This document shows, one piece after another, positions 34,866 through 46,303 of a DNA stretch of 64,000 bases. This DNA is from Polynucleobacter sp. 71A-WALBACH (lineage in GTDB: Bacteria > Pseudomonadota > Gammaproteobacteria > Burkholderiales > Burkholderiaceae): the NCBI RefSeq assembly GCF_018882365.1, contig NZ_JACVOP010000001.1:310001-374000 (forward strand), given 5' to 3'. The stretch's first letter is position 1. Every line of letters starts with the position of its first letter. Made by a program: the position numbers and the translations under genes. The notes under the pieces were generated by a model that ran no database searches, was not told the DNA's origin, and saw nothing but the letters and a program-made list of their open reading frames with translations.

Positions 34866-36698
34866 TTACTCGACCGTAACGCTCTTTGCGAGGTTGCGTG
34901 GCTTATCCACATCGGTGCCTAGTGCGCATGCAGTGTGATAAGCCAAGAGCTGCAGGGGAACTACGTGCAAGATTGGGGAAAGATTGCCGTAGTGCTCCGG
35001 CAATCGAATCACATTGATGCCCTCACTACTCGTAATCTCAGTGTCTTGATCTGCAAAAACATACAGCCTGCCACCACGAGCTTTAACTTCCTGCATATTA
35101 GATTTGAGCTTCTCCAACAAATCATCTTTCGGCGCCACAGTAACCACTGGCATCTTCTCAGTAACTAGTGCGAGTGGGCCGTGCTTTAGCTCACCAGCTG
35201 GGTAGGCCTCAGCATGAATATAAGAAATCTCTTTCAGTTTGAGGGCACCCTCAAGCGCGATCGGATAATGCATGCCACGACCCAGGAAGAGGGCATTTTC
35301 ACATTTGGCAAAGGCAGCGCTCCAAGCAATAATTTGCGGCTCAAGGGCTAAGACCGCATGCAACGCTTTTGGTAAATGGCGTAAGTCACGTAGGAGCACT
35401 TTTTCTTCTTCAGCATTCACCCTACCTGCACGTTTAGCTAATGAGACCGCCAACAGATAAAGAGCAACCAGCTGCGTCGTAAATGCTTTAGTAGAGGCGA
35501 CACCAATCTCCATGCCCGCTTTAGTTAAAAAGTTCCAGTTTGTTTCGCGAACCATGGCACTGCTTGCAACGTTGCAAATAGCCAAGGTGTATTGGTGGCC
35601 CAAAGCCTGCGCATGACGCAAAGCCGCTAAAGTATCTGCAGTCTCGCCAGATTGGGAGACCACCACAATTAATGTATTCGGATTGGGAACGGTAGTGCGG
35701 TAGCGGTATTCACTAGCAATCTCTACCTGAGTAGGAATGCCCGCCAAATCTTCTAACCAATACTTCGCAACACATGCCGAGTAGTAACTGGTGCCACAGG
35801 CCAAGATCAAAATTTGATTAAACTTTTTCCACTGCTCGGGATCAGCATGAAAAAGCTCAGGGCCAAAACTAGCAATATTGGCAAGTGTGTCACCAATTGC
35901 TCTCGGTTGCTCAAAGATCTCTTTTTGCATGTAATGCTGATAAGGGCCTAGATCCACAGAGTCGGCTTGGGCAGGCATTGGCTTTTGCTCTCGCTGCACC
36001 ATCTTGCCTATTTGATCAATGATCTCGACGCTCTCTGCCTTGAGAACAGCAACATCGCCTTCCTCTAAATACATCATCGCATGTGCGCGACCAGCTAAAG
36101 CTAGGGCATCAGAAGCGAGAAAATTTTCATTCTCGCCAAGCGCAACAACCAATGGAGAACCAGCGCGTGCGCCCACCAAAATACCTGGACGATCTTGCGC
36201 AATTACACCAATAGCGTATGCGCCATGCAATCGCGGCAATACCGAACGTACTGAATCCACTAAATCAGCTTGCTTGCTAGATATGTACGCTTGATGAATT
36301 AAATGAGCAATCACTTCAGTATCTGTTTCTGAATCAAAGCAATAACCCGCAGCTTTTAATTCAGTGCGGAGTGACTCATAGTTTTCGATAATGCCGTTAT
36401 GTACTACAGCAATTAAGTCATCGGAAATATGTGGATGGGCATTTTGCGTATCTGGCTTGCCATGGGTTGCCCAACGAGTGTGCGCAATACCTAGGGTGCC
36501 ATGGAAATCTTTACCCTGTTCAGCCAACTCAGAAACTCGTGCAGTAGTGCGAGCGCGCTCTATTGGATGCTTAACATCATCGCCATTGATTACTGCAAAT
36601 CCACAGGAATCGTAACCGCGGTACTCGAGACGTCGAAGACCTTCAATCAAGACATCAACAATATTCTTACGCGATGCCGCGCCAACGATTCCGCACAT
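34866..36698 (-). CDS. glmS: Glutamine--fructose-6-phosphate aminotransferase
   Basis: GlmS makes glucosamine-6-phosphate for peptidoglycan and LPS. The 610-residue protein has the processed N-terminal [15 protein letters not shown] with catalytic Cys2 of the class II amidotransferase, RWATHGKP, two SIS domains ([28 protein letters not shown]) and the C-terminal KSVTVE. It overlaps glmU by one base and so shares its transcript. No glmS ribozyme is seen upstream. Confidence 0.97.
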   Translation of the reverse strand: MCGIVGAASRKNIVDVLIEGLRRLEYRGYDSCGFAVINGDDVKHPIERARTTARVSELAEQGKDFHGTLGIAHTRWATHGKPDTQNAHPHISDDLIAVVHNGIIENYESLRTELKAAGYCFDSETDTEVIAHLIHQAYISSKQADLVDSVRSVLPRLHGAYAIGVIAQDRPGILVGARAGSPLVVALGENENFLASDALALAGRAHAMMYLEEGDVAVLKAESVEIIDQIGKMVQREQKPMPAQADSVDLGPYQHYMQKEIFEQPRAIGDTLANIASFGPELFHADPEQWKKFNQILILACGTSYYSACVAKYWLEDLAGIPTQVEIASEYRYRTTVPNPNTLIVVVSQSGETADTLAALRHAQALGHQYTLAICNVASSAMVRETNWNFLTKAGMEIGVASTKAFTTQLVALYLLAVSLAKRAGRVNAEEEKVLLRDLRHLPKALHAVLALEPQIIAWSAAFAKCENALFLGRGMHYPIALEGALKLKEISYIHAEAYPAGELKHGPLALVTEKMPVVTVAPKDDLLEKLKSNMQEVKARGGRLYVFADQDTEITSSEGINVIRLPEHYGNLSPILHVVPLQLLAYHTACALGTDVDKPRNLAKSVTVE

Positions 36699-38143
36699 TA
36701 TTTTTTAGCCTTCACAGATTTTTTGCCAGCTACTTTCTTATCCTTCTTTACAGGGCGCTGCCACTGTAAAGAAATTTGCTTGGCTCGTGACACAGTTAGC
36801 TGATTAGGCGGTGCATCTTTGGTGAGGGTAGTTCCTGCACCCAAAGTGGCGCCACGCCCAACTCGCACCGGGGCAACTAACTGCGTATCCGAACCAATGA
36901 AGACATCGTCCTCGATAATTGTTTGGTGTTTATTCACCCCATCGTAGTTGCAGGTAATTGTGCCTGCACCGATATTGACTCTAGAGCCCACAATCGAATC
37001 GCCCACATAAGCCAAGTGATTAGCCTTGCTATTGGCGGCGATTTTGCTGTTCTTCACTTCTACAAAGTTGCCAATATGCACATCGTTGGCCAAGTCTGCG
37101 CCTGGACGTAAACGCGCATAAGGGCCAATCAGCGAACTTGCGCCAACCTGGGCGCCATCAATATGGCTATAGGGATGAATTGTGACGCTCTTACCAATCA
37201 CGCTGTTTCGAACGATGCAGTACGGACCAACTTTTGTACCCGTAGCTAAAGTTACGCAACCTTCAAATATGCAACCGACATCAATAAAGACATCAGTACC
37301 GCACTCCAGCGTTCCCCGAATATCAATACGCGCTGGGTCAGCCAAAGAAACGCCGGCATCCATCAACACATTTGCTTGATTGAGTTGATGGACTCGCTCC
37401 AAAGCAGCTAACTGATCGCGGCTATTAACGCCAACGGTCTCATACTCGGCGTCTGCTTGTGCGGTACGAATGGGTACACCATCTTTAACTGCCATCGCAA
37501 TGACATCTGTTAAATAGTATTCGCCCTGAGCATTACTGGCTCGTAAAGCTTTCAACCACTTTTTTAGTGAGTTAGTTGGCAGCACCATGATTCCAGTATT
37601 AATTTCTTGAATAGACTTTTGCTCAGGTGTTGCATCTTTTTCCTCAACAATCGCCTTTACCGAACGATCGATATCGCGCACGATGCGGCCATAGCCCATT
37701 GGATTGCTTAGGTTTTGGGTCAGGAGCGCTAAAGCAGAATCTTGGCCACGCGCGCCATCAGCCAATTTAACCAATTTAGATAGCGTCTTTTTACTGGTGA
37801 GAGGTACATCGCCATACAAAACTAAAGTAGGCTCGTTCACATCTAGCTTAGGTAAGGCTTGTAATAAAGCGTGGCCAGTCCCTTTTTGCTCAGCCTGTAA
37901 CGCAGTACCCACTTTGCCGAAGCGAGAGTCCTGGTCGCCTACGACTTTGAGAAACTCTTTGACATCAGCAGCGCCATGCCCCACAACAACGATGGGGCCA
38001 GTTTTGGCGCTTTTGCCTTGTAGGTCAAGGGCCGTATTAAGAACGTGCTGGAGAAGTGGTTTCCCGGCCAAGGTTTGAAGAACCTTGGGTAATGCGGACT
38101 TCATCCGCTTTCCCTGCCCAGCAGCCAAAATAACGATGTTCAT
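36698..38143 (-). CDS. glmU: Bifunctional UDP-GlcNAc pyrophosphorylase / GlcN-1-P acetyltransferase
   Basis: GlmU makes UDP-GlcNAc, the precursor of peptidoglycan and lipid A. The 481-residue protein has the pyrophosphorylase motif [24 protein letters not shown] and a C-terminal left-handed beta-helix of hexapeptide repeats with [13 protein letters not shown] and [12 protein letters not shown]. It ends in a Lys-rich tail longer than usual ([16 protein letters not shown]). It is the first gene of the glmU-glmS pair. Confidence 0.97.
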   Translation of the reverse strand: MNIVILAAGQGKRMKSALPKVLQTLAGKPLLQHVLNTALDLQGKSAKTGPIVVVGHGAADVKEFLKVVGDQDSRFGKVGTALQAEQKGTGHALLQALPKLDVNEPTLVLYGDVPLTSKKTLSKLVKLADGARGQDSALALLTQNLSNPMGYGRIVRDIDRSVKAIVEEKDATPEQKSIQEINTGIMVLPTNSLKKWLKALRASNAQGEYYLTDVIAMAVKDGVPIRTAQADAEYETVGVNSRDQLAALERVHQLNQANVLMDAGVSLADPARIDIRGTLECGTDVFIDVGCIFEGCVTLATGTKVGPYCIVRNSVIGKSVTIHPYSHIDGAQVGASSLIGPYARLRPGADLANDVHIGNFVEVKNSKIAANSKANHLAYVGDSIVGSRVNIGAGTITCNYDGVNKHQTIIEDDVFIGSDTQLVAPVRVGRGATLGAGTTLTKDAPPNQLTVSRAKQISLQWQRPVKKDKKVAGKKSVKAKK

Positions 38144-38194
38144 AGAGGCTGATTATAGGCCGTCTTTAACTCCAATCGGCATGATCATGTCAAC

Positions 38195-39100
38195 TCACGG
38201 AGTGCTTATAACCCCATAGGCTATGGTTCCGCAAGCCGTTTTGTCAATTTCTGCTTCATCAATCGCTCTATCTCCCGACGATCTGGCAGCAATGCCTGTT
38301 AGTTCTGTAGAAATCTCTAAATTCTTGAAATCAAAAGCTTCACCATCCATTAAATGGGACGGGACAATGTGGTGCATTGAGCGAAATAGATTCTCAACAC
38401 GCCCAGGGTGCTTTTTCTCCCACTCACGCAACATCTCTTTCATGGCGCCACGCTGTAAGTTTGGCTGACTACCACAGAGATTGCACGGAATAATTGGGAA
38501 ATTCATATCTACTGCATAACGCTCAAGTAATTTTTCAGGAACGTATGCGAGGGGACGAATGACGATGTGCTTACCATCATCAGAACGTAATTTAGGAGGC
38601 ATGCCTTTGAGCTTGCCAGCAAAGAACATGTTTAATAAGAGTGTTTCTAGGATATCGTCACGATGATGACCTAAAGCAATCTTGGTCGCACCCAATTCAT
38701 CTGCTACACGATACAAAATCCCACGACGCAAACGAGAACACAGCCCGCAGGTAGTCTTACCTTCTGGAACTACACGCTTCACGATGCTATAGGTATCCTG
38801 ATTTTCAATGTGGTACTGAACACCTAAAGCCTTCAAATAGTTTGGCAGGATCTCCGCCGGAAATCCTGGCTGCTTTTGATCCAAATTAACGGCAATAATT
38901 TCAAAGTCAATTGGGGCGCGCTCGCGCAACTTTAAAAGAATGTCGAGCATGGCATAGCTATCTTTGCCACCTGACAAGCACACCATCACCTTATCGCCCT
39001 CTTCGATCATGCCAAAGTCACCAATTGCTTGACCAACTAAACGGCATAGCTTTTTCTCAAGCTTATTTTCTTCGAAGACGACTTTGCGAATATCACTCAT
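38195..39100 (-). CDS. ttcA: tRNA 2-thiocytidine biosynthesis protein TtcA
   Basis: TtcA thiolates cytidine 32 in some tRNAs, using an iron-sulfur cluster and ATP. The 301-residue protein has the PP-loop [13 protein letters not shown], the cluster cysteines [10 protein letters not shown] and a third cysteine in [13 protein letters not shown]. It lies between folB and glmU on the same strand but with separate gaps. Confidence 0.95.
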   Translation of the reverse strand: MSDIRKVVFEENKLEKKLCRLVGQAIGDFGMIEEGDKVMVCLSGGKDSYAMLDILLKLRERAPIDFEIIAVNLDQKQPGFPAEILPNYLKALGVQYHIENQDTYSIVKRVVPEGKTTCGLCSRLRRGILYRVADELGATKIALGHHRDDILETLLLNMFFAGKLKGMPPKLRSDDGKHIVIRPLAYVPEKLLERYAVDMNFPIIPCNLCGSQPNLQRGAMKEMLREWEKKHPGRVENLFRSMHHIVPSHLMDGEAFDFKNLEISTELTGIAARSSGDRAIDEAEIDKTACGTIAYGVISTP

Positions 39101-39128
39101 GGCTATAAAATTCTTTTCTGGATTTTCT

Positions 39129-39524
39129 TTAGATTTGCTTCATCCGAAATACTTCAACACCGACGGAGTGGCAGTCTGGATAGACATCTGGCTTTGCTGT
39201 GCTAACGCGAGCAGCAATGACCTTAGGGTGTAGCAGCATGGCGGTCACGATGTCATCGCAGAAGGTTTCTTGTAGATGGATGTGTCCCTGGGAAGACCGC
39301 GCCTTAATGGTTTCACGCATAAAGTCATAATCCACTACTTCATCTAATAGATCCTTAGAGGGGGTATTCATATTCAATGGAATATAAAGATCCACATTGA
39401 GTATGACGCGCTGCTCAGCCTTCTTCTCAAAATCATGTACACCGATATTGATATAGATTTCATAGTCACGCAGAAATAAGCGGCGGCAATCCGCAAGTGA
39501 GGGATGAGAAAGAATGGCGTGCAT
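39129..39524 (-). CDS. folB: Dihydroneopterin aldolase
   Basis: FolB cleaves dihydroneopterin in folate synthesis. The 131-residue tunnelling-fold protein has [20 protein letters not shown], a [13 protein letters not shown] block, [10 protein letters not shown] and the C-terminal [20 protein letters not shown]. It lies 25 bases downstream of a FolM-like SDR gene, which fits pterin metabolism. Confidence 0.93.
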   Translation of the reverse strand: MHAILSHPSLADCRRLFLRDYEIYINIGVHDFEKKAEQRVILNVDLYIPLNMNTPSKDLLDEVVDYDFMRETIKARSSQGHIHLQETFCDDIVTAMLLHPKVIAARVSTAKPDVYPDCHSVGVEVFRMKQI

Positions 39525-39549
39525 AAATTTTTATTCTGTATTGAAATTT

Positions 39550-40371
39550 TTAATTTGTTTTAAACATCACATCGCGTGAAGATGGTAATAGATGTTGTCC
39601 ACCATCTACATATAAGGTGGTGCCAGTGATTGCATTTGAACTTGCTAAAAATACTGCTGCTTTTGAAATATCACTAGGCGTTGATGACTTACCCAATGGC
39701 GTCATCTGATGTGCTTTAGCGAATCCCGCTTCAGTTTGGTCACCAGAAGTCATTGTGATACCAGGAGCTAAACCGATGACTCGCACATGAGGCGCAAAAT
39801 CTACCGCAAGCACTTCAACTGAGGTGAGAAGCGCGGCTTTGGATAATGTGTAAGACAAATAATCAGGGTTAAGGTTAATCAACTTTTGATCAAGCAACTG
39901 AATTACCGAGGGGATAGAAAAACCGCTCTCACTCGTTTGAATTGCCTTGCTCTTCTGATGCGAAAACATTAACTGAGATAGCAAGATGGGTGCAGTTAAA
40001 TTGACCTGCATATGGTCTTGCAGACTTTTGCCACTTAATGGCGTCTCAGAATTAGCGCGATCATATTCAAAGATCGAAGCGCTATTGACCAGGCATTCCA
40101 AATTATTGAACTCACCAACCACTGCGGCAAACAGGGTATTGATTTCTGATTCGCTAGCGAGGTTAGCCTTAAAAGCCACCGCCTTACGCCCTAGCTTCCG
40201 AATTTCAGCTACAGTGGCTTGAGCGTCCGATGCGGACTGGCCATAATGAACCGCCACATCCCAGCCCTGACGCGCAAACTCCAAGGCAATTTCCCGACCA
40301 AGACGCTTGGCAGCGCCAGTCACTAAAACCGCTTTATTTTGCTGATGTTGTGGGTTTGAACTCAAGTTCAC
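39550..40371 (-). CDS. SDR, likely FolM-like pteridine reductase
   Basis: This 273-residue SDR has the NADPH motif VTGAAKRLGREIA, in which the Arg-containing TGAAKR pattern is typical of pteridine reductases and FolM, SASIFEYD, and the catalytic YTLSKAAL. The C-terminal TGTTLYVDGGQHL is classical. Its position next to folB suggests reduction of dihydromonapterin or dihydrofolate. A general oxidoreductase role is possible. Confidence 0.82.
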   Translation of the reverse strand: MNLSSNPQHQQNKAVLVTGAAKRLGREIALEFARQGWDVAVHYGQSASDAQATVAEIRKLGRKAVAFKANLASESEINTLFAAVVGEFNNLECLVNSASIFEYDRANSETPLSGKSLQDHMQVNLTAPILLSQLMFSHQKSKAIQTSESGFSIPSVIQLLDQKLINLNPDYLSYTLSKAALLTSVEVLAVDFAPHVRVIGLAPGITMTSGDQTEAGFAKAHQMTPLGKSSTPSDISKAAVFLASSNAITGTTLYVDGGQHLLPSSRDVMFKTN

Positions 40372-40396
40372 TTAAATTCTCTTAGACTAGCGAGCT

Positions 40397-41584
40397 ATGG
40401 ATATTACCTTGACCAGCCTTGAAACGGCTCATACTGAGCTTCTTAGTCAAAAAATAATGGCTGAAATCGCCTCTCAAGGTGGCTGGATACCCTTTTCAAG
40501 GTATATGGAAATGGCTCTTTATGAGCCAGGAATGGGTTATTACAGTGCCGGAGCCCATAAATTAGGCGCTGGTGGTGATTTCACGACCGCACCTGAGCTC
40601 TCCCCCTTATTTGGCGCAACCATTGTCGAGGCACTGTTACCCGTCTTGGAGGGCCTCCAAGCCCAAGGGCTCCCCACCCAGATTCTGGAATTTGGCGCCG
40701 GCACTGGCAAGCTGGCCGAATCCATTCTCACCCGACTACAGGATCTTGATTTTTCCTTAGATCGCTATGACATCATCGAGATCTCACCCGACCTAGCCCA
40801 AAGACAAGAGGAGCGCCTTCAAAGCCTTACCAAGCAGCTCAATCAATCCACTCAATGCCGTTGGCTCAACTCTTTGCCCAATAACTTCAAGGGCGTTATT
40901 TTGGCCAATGAGGTAATTGATGCCATTCCCTGTGATGCCATCATTTTTCAAAATGGCTTTTGGTACTGGCAAGGGGTTGCTGTGATTGACGGCAAGCTGG
41001 CTTGGGCGATAGGAAAGCCTGTTGAACAATCCCTACTTCCGGAAGCACTGCATCATGGCAACTTTTCTGAAGGCTATGTTACAGAGCTACACGCGCCAGC
41101 AAATGCATGGATACGCCAAGTAGCGAAACATCTCGATACCGGTCTCTTCCTCACTTTTGATTACGGCTTTCCGGAGAGCGAGTACTATCACGCGCAACGT
41201 CTCGAGGGGACCTTAATGGCGCACCATCGCCATCATGCTATTCAAGATCCATTTCATCTTCCTGGACTATGCGATTTAACAACTCACGTAGAGTGGTCTC
41301 AGATTGCACGCAGTGCACTCGAAGAACAAGTTGATGACGTCTATCTCAGCAATCAAGCGAGTTTCTTACTGGACGCTGGCATTGGCGACATTGCCCTAGA
41401 GGTCGGTGACCCGAGCAATCCAGAAACTTTCTTGCCAATTTCAAATGCATTACAAAAGTTATTGTCTGAAGCGGAGATGGGTGAGCTCTTCAAGGTCTTC
41501 GCATTCTCAAAGAAATTACACGATGTGCTTCCGGATCATGTCCTAGAGGATTTGCCTGGCCTTCGAGGCAGAAACCGACTTTAA
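40397..41584 (+). CDS. MidA/NDUFAF7-like SAM-dependent methyltransferase
   Basis: The 395-residue protein belongs to the family of NDUFAF7 (PF02636). It has GYYSAGAHKLGAGGDFTTAPE, the SAM-binding ILEFGAGTGKLAESIL and LANEVIDAIPCD. The mitochondrial relative methylates an arginine of complex I; the bacterial role is not established. An NDUFA9-like gene occurs 1.1 kb away, which is suggestive. It is divergent from the FolM-like gene and convergent with cca. Confidence 0.88.
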   Translation: MDITLTSLETAHTELLSQKIMAEIASQGGWIPFSRYMEMALYEPGMGYYSAGAHKLGAGGDFTTAPELSPLFGATIVEALLPVLEGLQAQGLPTQILEFGAGTGKLAESILTRLQDLDFSLDRYDIIEISPDLAQRQEERLQSLTKQLNQSTQCRWLNSLPNNFKGVILANEVIDAIPCDAIIFQNGFWYWQGVAVIDGKLAWAIGKPVEQSLLPEALHHGNFSEGYVTELHAPANAWIRQVAKHLDTGLFLTFDYGFPESEYYHAQRLEGTLMAHHRHHAIQDPFHLPGLCDLTTHVEWSQIARSALEEQVDDVYLSNQASFLLDAGIGDIALEVGDPSNPETFLPISNALQKLLSEAEMGELFKVFAFSKKLHDVLPDHVLEDLPGLRGRNRL

Positions 41585-41589
41585 GTGGG

Positions 41590-42729
41590 CTAGGTATTTA
41601 ACGCTGCAGCAATAGCTGCGAGTCTTGCAGCATCTACTGCACGTCGAATACTTTCACCATTAGCTCGATCTTCAACAGGAATACCGTCAATCACTCCTGC
41701 GGTGTTGAGTGACTGAGTGCTATGCATCGCTGTAATTAGAGCGCTGACATTCAAGCCAATACGTTTTGCTAGATCTAGCAGAGCATGTCCACGATCCGAC
41801 TTGCGCCAAACATCCGCACGATTAAACCAAGCCAATATATCGACAGCCTGATATACACCACCTGTATCGCCGACCGTCTTCTTAATTAGCACATTCAGCT
41901 CGGTAAATATTTCACTAAAATCACGCACTTCATTTGGCATCTTGACACACTCTGACCAAGACCGAATGTCACTGGCAGGCAGCTCCATGAGCGTTACGGC
42001 GCAGCGATCTTCCAAGCGACTACCCGATGCGTGTAAATATGAAATGAGCTGCTCACGATATTCTTCTTTAGCTAAATTGGACGTCAGCGTCAACGGCAGT
42101 AACACTTTAGCTGCACCAGTATCCAACAAAACTTGAAACATTCTCATTGGCTTGCTGGCAGTAAAACCTCTAGCCAACTCCTGCCAGATTCTCTCGGCCG
42201 AAAGTGCAGACAACTCATTGGATTGAACAATCGCCTTCAAAGCCTCCATTGTTTCTGGCGCTACTGAGAATTCTGGAAAGCGCGCGGCAAAACGGGCGAT
42301 GCGCAATAAGCGCAATGGATCTTCAGCAAAAGCATCCGAGACGTGACGAAATACTTTCGCCGCTAAATCTTGCTGACCGTTGTATGGATCCAAAATAGGC
42401 CCCACCCATTTGCCATCAGCACCTACCTCCCGTGCCATTGCATTAATAGTCAGATCGCGACGTTCTAAGTCTTGCTCTAGCGTGACGCTCGGGTCAGCGT
42501 AAAACATAAAGCCTTTGTAGCCCTTACCCGTTTTACGCTCTGTACGCGCCAAGGCATATTCGGCCTGTGTATCTGGATGCAGAAATACTGGAAAATCTTT
42601 TCCTACTGGACGATATCCCTGGGTAATCATTTCCTCTACGCTAGAGCCAACCACTACATAATCAATATCATGCACCGGCAAACCCATGAGGGTATCCCGA
42701 ATAGCGCCACCGACTGCATAGACCTTCAT
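41590..42729 (-). CDS. cca: CCA-adding tRNA nucleotidyltransferase
   Basis: This class II nucleotidyltransferase repairs or adds the 3' CCA of tRNA. The 379-residue protein has [22 protein letters not shown] with the catalytic DxD, the [10 protein letters not shown] motif, [15 protein letters not shown] and [10 protein letters not shown]. The C-terminal part is shorter than the E. coli form with its HD phosphohydrolase domain, so it may lack that activity. It follows the NDUFA9-like gene by four bases. Confidence 0.94.
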   Translation of the reverse strand: MKVYAVGGAIRDTLMGLPVHDIDYVVVGSSVEEMITQGYRPVGKDFPVFLHPDTQAEYALARTERKTGKGYKGFMFYADPSVTLEQDLERRDLTINAMAREVGADGKWVGPILDPYNGQQDLAAKVFRHVSDAFAEDPLRLLRIARFAARFPEFSVAPETMEALKAIVQSNELSALSAERIWQELARGFTASKPMRMFQVLLDTGAAKVLLPLTLTSNLAKEEYREQLISYLHASGSRLEDRCAVTLMELPASDIRSWSECVKMPNEVRDFSEIFTELNVLIKKTVGDTGGVYQAVDILAWFNRADVWRKSDRGHALLDLAKRIGLNVSALITAMHSTQSLNTAGVIDGIPVEDRANGESIRRAVDAARLAAIAAALNT

Positions 42730-42733
42730 TTGA

Positions 42734-43642
42734 TTACTGCATACCTTCTAATGTACGCCGACTGATACCAAAAACTTGAGTCAAGGCGTCTACACCATTG
42801 AGTGGCAAGATGTTTGGCAGCTGCATTGATGCGATATTGTCGCGGGACATTAAGGTCGGAACTGGTAAGAACTCAAAAGCCAAGGCCTGAAGATAGCCGA
42901 CAAAAGCAGGTACTGGAATAATCGCACAGCGTGTATTGACCTTGCGCGCAGCAAATTCCACAATTTCTTTCATAGTGTAAACCGTAGGCCCCACCAAATC
43001 ATAAGACTGATGAATGGTCGATGGCATTTTTAGAGACTTGGTAAATGCAGTAGCTACATCATCCACGCTAACAGGCTGGAACTGTGCTCCAGAGTTTGCC
43101 AAAGGCATCGCTGGAAACAACTTCGTTAGCTTGGCGAATAAATTAATAAATTGATCTTGAGCACCAAAGATTACTGAGGGCCTAAAAATAGTCCAGTCTA
43201 GATTGCTAGCTTTTACTGCGGCCTCACCGTCCCCCTTGCTGCGCTGATACATTGATGGTCCTTTTGAATCTGCGCCCAATGCACTCATGTGCAGATACCG
43301 CTTAAGGCCATGCAACTGCATAGCGGTGATGATATTTTTTGGAAGCTCTACATGAGCCGCCTCAAATACTTTTCCGTAAGGTTGCGCAGGCTTGTCATGC
43401 AGCACACCCACTAAATTAATAACTGCGCCACCAGGCTTAATTCGCGAGCAAAGCTCTTGCAAAGAATCAAACTCATGCACATCAGCATCTTCTAAATGCA
43501 CCTTTGGAAGCATGCGCAATTCACGTGCAGATGCTAAGTGCCTAGTAGGCAGTAAAACGGAATAGCCCTCTGCTTGTAATTGGGCAGCCAAGACTCTGCC
43601 TACAAATCCGTTACCACCAATTAGCAGAATGTCATATTTCAT
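42734..43642 (-). CDS. NDUFA9-like NAD(P)-binding protein (atypical SDR)
   Basis: The protein (302 residues) is an extended/atypical SDR with [29 protein letters not shown] and the [17 protein letters not shown] segment in place of the normal catalytic tetrad, followed by [16 protein letters not shown]. The family is related to the complex I subunit NDUFA9. Bacterial members are of uncertain function. It lies between slt and cca on the same strand. Confidence 0.85.
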   Translation of the reverse strand: MKYDILLIGGNGFVGRVLAAQLQAEGYSVLLPTRHLASARELRMLPKVHLEDADVHEFDSLQELCSRIKPGGAVINLVGVLHDKPAQPYGKVFEAAHVELPKNIITAMQLHGLKRYLHMSALGADSKGPSMYQRSKGDGEAAVKASNLDWTIFRPSVIFGAQDQFINLFAKLTKLFPAMPLANSGAQFQPVSVDDVATAFTKSLKMPSTIHQSYDLVGPTVYTMKEIVEFAARKVNTRCAIIPVPAFVGYLQALAFEFLPVPTLMSRDNIASMQLPNILPLNGVDALTQVFGISRRTLEGMQ

Positions 43643-43665
43643 AAAACTCCCATGTAGTTGAAATA

Positions 43666-45624
43666 CTAAGGTAGCTCAGATGCGTTTGCCGCCTTAGGAG
43701 TGATTACGCCTAAACGCTGTTTTAAAGACTGTGTCTGCCCCTGCATTACCGATGAATAATACGTTGCATTAGCCAAAACATTTTTGACATAAGTTCGCGT
43801 CTCATTGAACGGAATAGTTTCCGCAAAAATAGCACCCTCAGTAGGGCTAGTTAGTTTTTCTCGCCAAGTTTTCGAGCGCGAGGGGCCGGCGTTATAAGCA
43901 GCTGAAGCCAGAACCCAAGAACCGTCTAAGTCCACCAAGACCATATTCAAGTAATTGCTGCCTAGGGTTAGATTGGTATTGGTATCAGCCAGCTTGTCAT
44001 TGGTATAGGAGGTCATTCCAATCTTTTTAGCCACATACTTCGCTGTGTTCGGCATGACCTGCATCAAACCCGATGCGCCCACCGAGGAAGAGGCATTCAT
44101 GATGAAGCGCGATTCTTGACGAATCAGACCATAAGCCCACGCCAAGTTCAAATCAATTTGCTTAGCAATTGGCGATAGCTCATCACGATAGGGGGTTGGG
44201 TAACGCAAGCTAAAGTCATGCTCTAACTTGGTACGATCTGCGGTATTCACAACACGGTCGTATAGACCAATGCGCTTAGCGTATTCGGCAGAGGCCAGCA
44301 ACTGTTTATCAGTCATGTTGCGCAACTCCCAGTTCCACTCGCGATTGCCCTCAAAGCGCAGGTTCATGGCATACAAGCGCTCACCCCTGACAAAACCTTT
44401 GCGCTGAGACATGGCCTCGATTTCTGCATCACTGACTTTAGTACGCACGGGGGCATGATTGGACTTGCCCAAATCTTCGCGAGCTAATTGGCCATAGAAA
44501 TTGTATTGATCAGCAATGAGTTCAAAATTCTCACGCGCTTTCTCATTCTGACCTTCGACCTTCAGTGCGCGCCCATACCAATAGGTCCAAGCAGGATCTT
44601 TGCTACGTACCGCAGGATTCATGCCTTCAATGGCATTCTTTACCAACGTCCAATCTTTAGCACGCAAGCCTGCACGCACTTTCCACTCTTGGCTTTCAGT
44701 AGAGAGAAGTTCGTTGTAGCCCAAGTCTTGTTGTAGTCGATATGCATCATCCGCATTGGGGTCTAATTTTTTTGCGAGGAACTGGCCAATCACACCCCAA
44801 GCTACCGCCTGATTTTCTTTGCTATAGCGAGACGCATTTTGTGAAAAATCTTTAAATGCTTTTGCAGGATCTGCTTTGGCCGCCTTCACGATTTCAGCAA
44901 TGGGATCTTCACCTCCCAAGCGACGTGACATAGTGTCAAAACCCATCTCACTGGCAGCGCGGCCAATTGCTTTTGCTTCGCTGGGCGTCATACCTCCAGC
45001 ACCAACTAAAGTAGGCACCAATTCTTGGCAAGCCTGACCAAAATAACGTGGGTCTAATAAAATTGCGCGCGCATCGATCGCTACTTTTGTTGGATTTTCA
45101 CCTTGCGCCAATTTTGACTGAAGCGAGTAACACTTCACCTGAGTGTCATCATCCAAAACAAACTTGGGGTATTCAGCATCAAAGCGAGACCAATCTTTTC
45201 GCTTACCCAAAACGAGCAGCCAATCATTGCGCATACGATCGGCTAGGGCAGTGCCTTGATATTGATTTAGAAAAGCCACTACCTGAGAGTCCGCACTGCT
45301 ATCGGCTCGGGCGCCACCAGCACTATCAAATAGCTGGGGCTTGATGCGGAAATAAGCTACGTAATCGTCATACGGGTAATTAGAGAGGCTGGCAGCCAAG
45401 GTTTGCGAACGAGTCACATCATTTCTTTTGGCAGCTTCACGCAGCTCTATAAAAGTACGATCGCCTTCGGTGATCTCAAAGGCTGAGATTCTGCTTTCTT
45501 TTGCAGGGATGGTTTTCTTGGATTTCTCTGCAAAAATGCTGGGCGCAGAAACTAGGAGGGTCAGAAATAGAATCCGGCCCACTGTTTTTTGCCAACCACT
45601 AAAAACACCAAACATCTTTTTCAC
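43666..45624 (-). CDS. slt: Soluble lytic murein transglycosylase
   Basis: The 652-residue periplasmic enzyme has a signal peptide (ILFLTLLVSAPSIFAE), a long superhelical alpha domain and a C-terminal SLT domain with the catalytic glutamate in IRQESRFIMNASSSVGASG, then LMQVMPNTAKYVAKK and ASAAYNAGPSR. It cleaves peptidoglycan glycan strands to 1,6-anhydro products. AmpG, encoded at about 55 kb, would import them. It is divergent from the 5-FTHF cyclo-ligase. Confidence 0.94.
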   Translation of the reverse strand: MKKMFGVFSGWQKTVGRILFLTLLVSAPSIFAEKSKKTIPAKESRISAFEITEGDRTFIELREAAKRNDVTRSQTLAASLSNYPYDDYVAYFRIKPQLFDSAGGARADSSADSQVVAFLNQYQGTALADRMRNDWLLVLGKRKDWSRFDAEYPKFVLDDDTQVKCYSLQSKLAQGENPTKVAIDARAILLDPRYFGQACQELVPTLVGAGGMTPSEAKAIGRAASEMGFDTMSRRLGGEDPIAEIVKAAKADPAKAFKDFSQNASRYSKENQAVAWGVIGQFLAKKLDPNADDAYRLQQDLGYNELLSTESQEWKVRAGLRAKDWTLVKNAIEGMNPAVRSKDPAWTYWYGRALKVEGQNEKARENFELIADQYNFYGQLAREDLGKSNHAPVRTKVSDAEIEAMSQRKGFVRGERLYAMNLRFEGNREWNWELRNMTDKQLLASAEYAKRIGLYDRVVNTADRTKLEHDFSLRYPTPYRDELSPIAKQIDLNLAWAYGLIRQESRFIMNASSSVGASGLMQVMPNTAKYVAKKIGMTSYTNDKLADTNTNLTLGSNYLNMVLVDLDGSWVLASAAYNAGPSRSKTWREKLTSPTEGAIFAETIPFNETRTYVKNVLANATYYSSVMQGQTQSLKQRLGVITPKAANASELP

Positions 45625-45670
45625 CGTCTTGCCTTATCGATTTACTATATCTCTTAATTTTCGCCTGATA

Positions 45671-46303
45671 ATGGCCTCTATGCACGGCAATTCTCCAAAA
45701 ACGCTTCGGCAGGACTTGCTAGCCCAAAGAAAACAGTTTGTGGGCAGCGCAAGCTATGCCACGACACAAGCAACCATCTTGGCCAATCTGACCCACTTTC
45801 TAGCCGATTACGATGAGAAAGTTCAATCTATTGCCCTGTATTGCCCCATACAAGATGAGCTAGATCTCAGGCCAACTTTATTGACTTGGGCTAAGAGTAA
45901 AGCAGATAAAACGCTAGCCCTTCCTTTTGCACGTCCTGACAAGCATTTGGAGTTTTACACCTGGCAGGAGGCTGACCTGCTGATTCCAAGTCGCCACGGC
46001 GTGCCAGAGCCTGACCCTAACAACCCCCGTAGATCTCAGGTCGTTCCAGACTGCATTTTGATTCCTTGCGTAGGCTGGTCAGAATCTACAGCAGGTGAGA
46101 AAACACAGTATTGGCGACTGGGTTATGGTGGCGGCTATTTTGACCGCACCTTAGCTCAATTACGCAAAGCCAAACCAAACCTACTGTGTGTCGGTATAGG
46201 CTTTAATTGGCAAAAGTTAAATGATGCGCAGTGGCAGGCTCAAACGCATGATGAGCCTCTGGACGCCATGCTGACTGAGTCAGGCTTAGTAATTACTTAC
46301 TAA
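45671..46303 (+). CDS. 5-formyltetrahydrofolate cyclo-ligase
   Basis: This 210-residue enzyme converts 5-formyl-THF to 5,10-methenyl-THF with ATP. It has the basic N-terminal LRQDLLAQRKQF, CPIQDELDLRPTL, and the WRLGYGGGYFDRTLAQLR signature. ATG 45671 is chosen because the upstream open frame lies opposite the slt gene. The 3' end overlaps metF by 11 bases, in convergent orientation. Confidence 0.92.
   Translation: MASMHGNSPKTLRQDLLAQRKQFVGSASYATTQATILANLTHFLADYDEKVQSIALYCPIQDELDLRPTLLTWAKSKADKTLALPFARPDKHLEFYTWQEADLLIPSRHGVPEPDPNNPRRSQVVPDCILIPCVGWSESTAGEKTQYWRLGYGGGYFDRTLAQLRKAKPNLLCVGIGFNWQKLNDAQWQAQTHDEPLDAMLTESGLVITY

Noticed and set aside
37704..38078. 124-codon frame opposite glmU
   Set aside because: It mirrors the pyrophosphorylase domain; composition and lack of a start region indicate a shadow frame.
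38143..38194. Promoter TTGACA and TATAAT before glmU
   Set aside because: Both hexamers are present, but 30 bp apart, so they cannot form a standard sigma-70 promoter together.
45428..45670. N-terminal extension of 5-FTHF cyclo-ligase
   Set aside because: The extra 81 codons lie opposite slt and do not resemble the family; the conserved protein begins at 45671.
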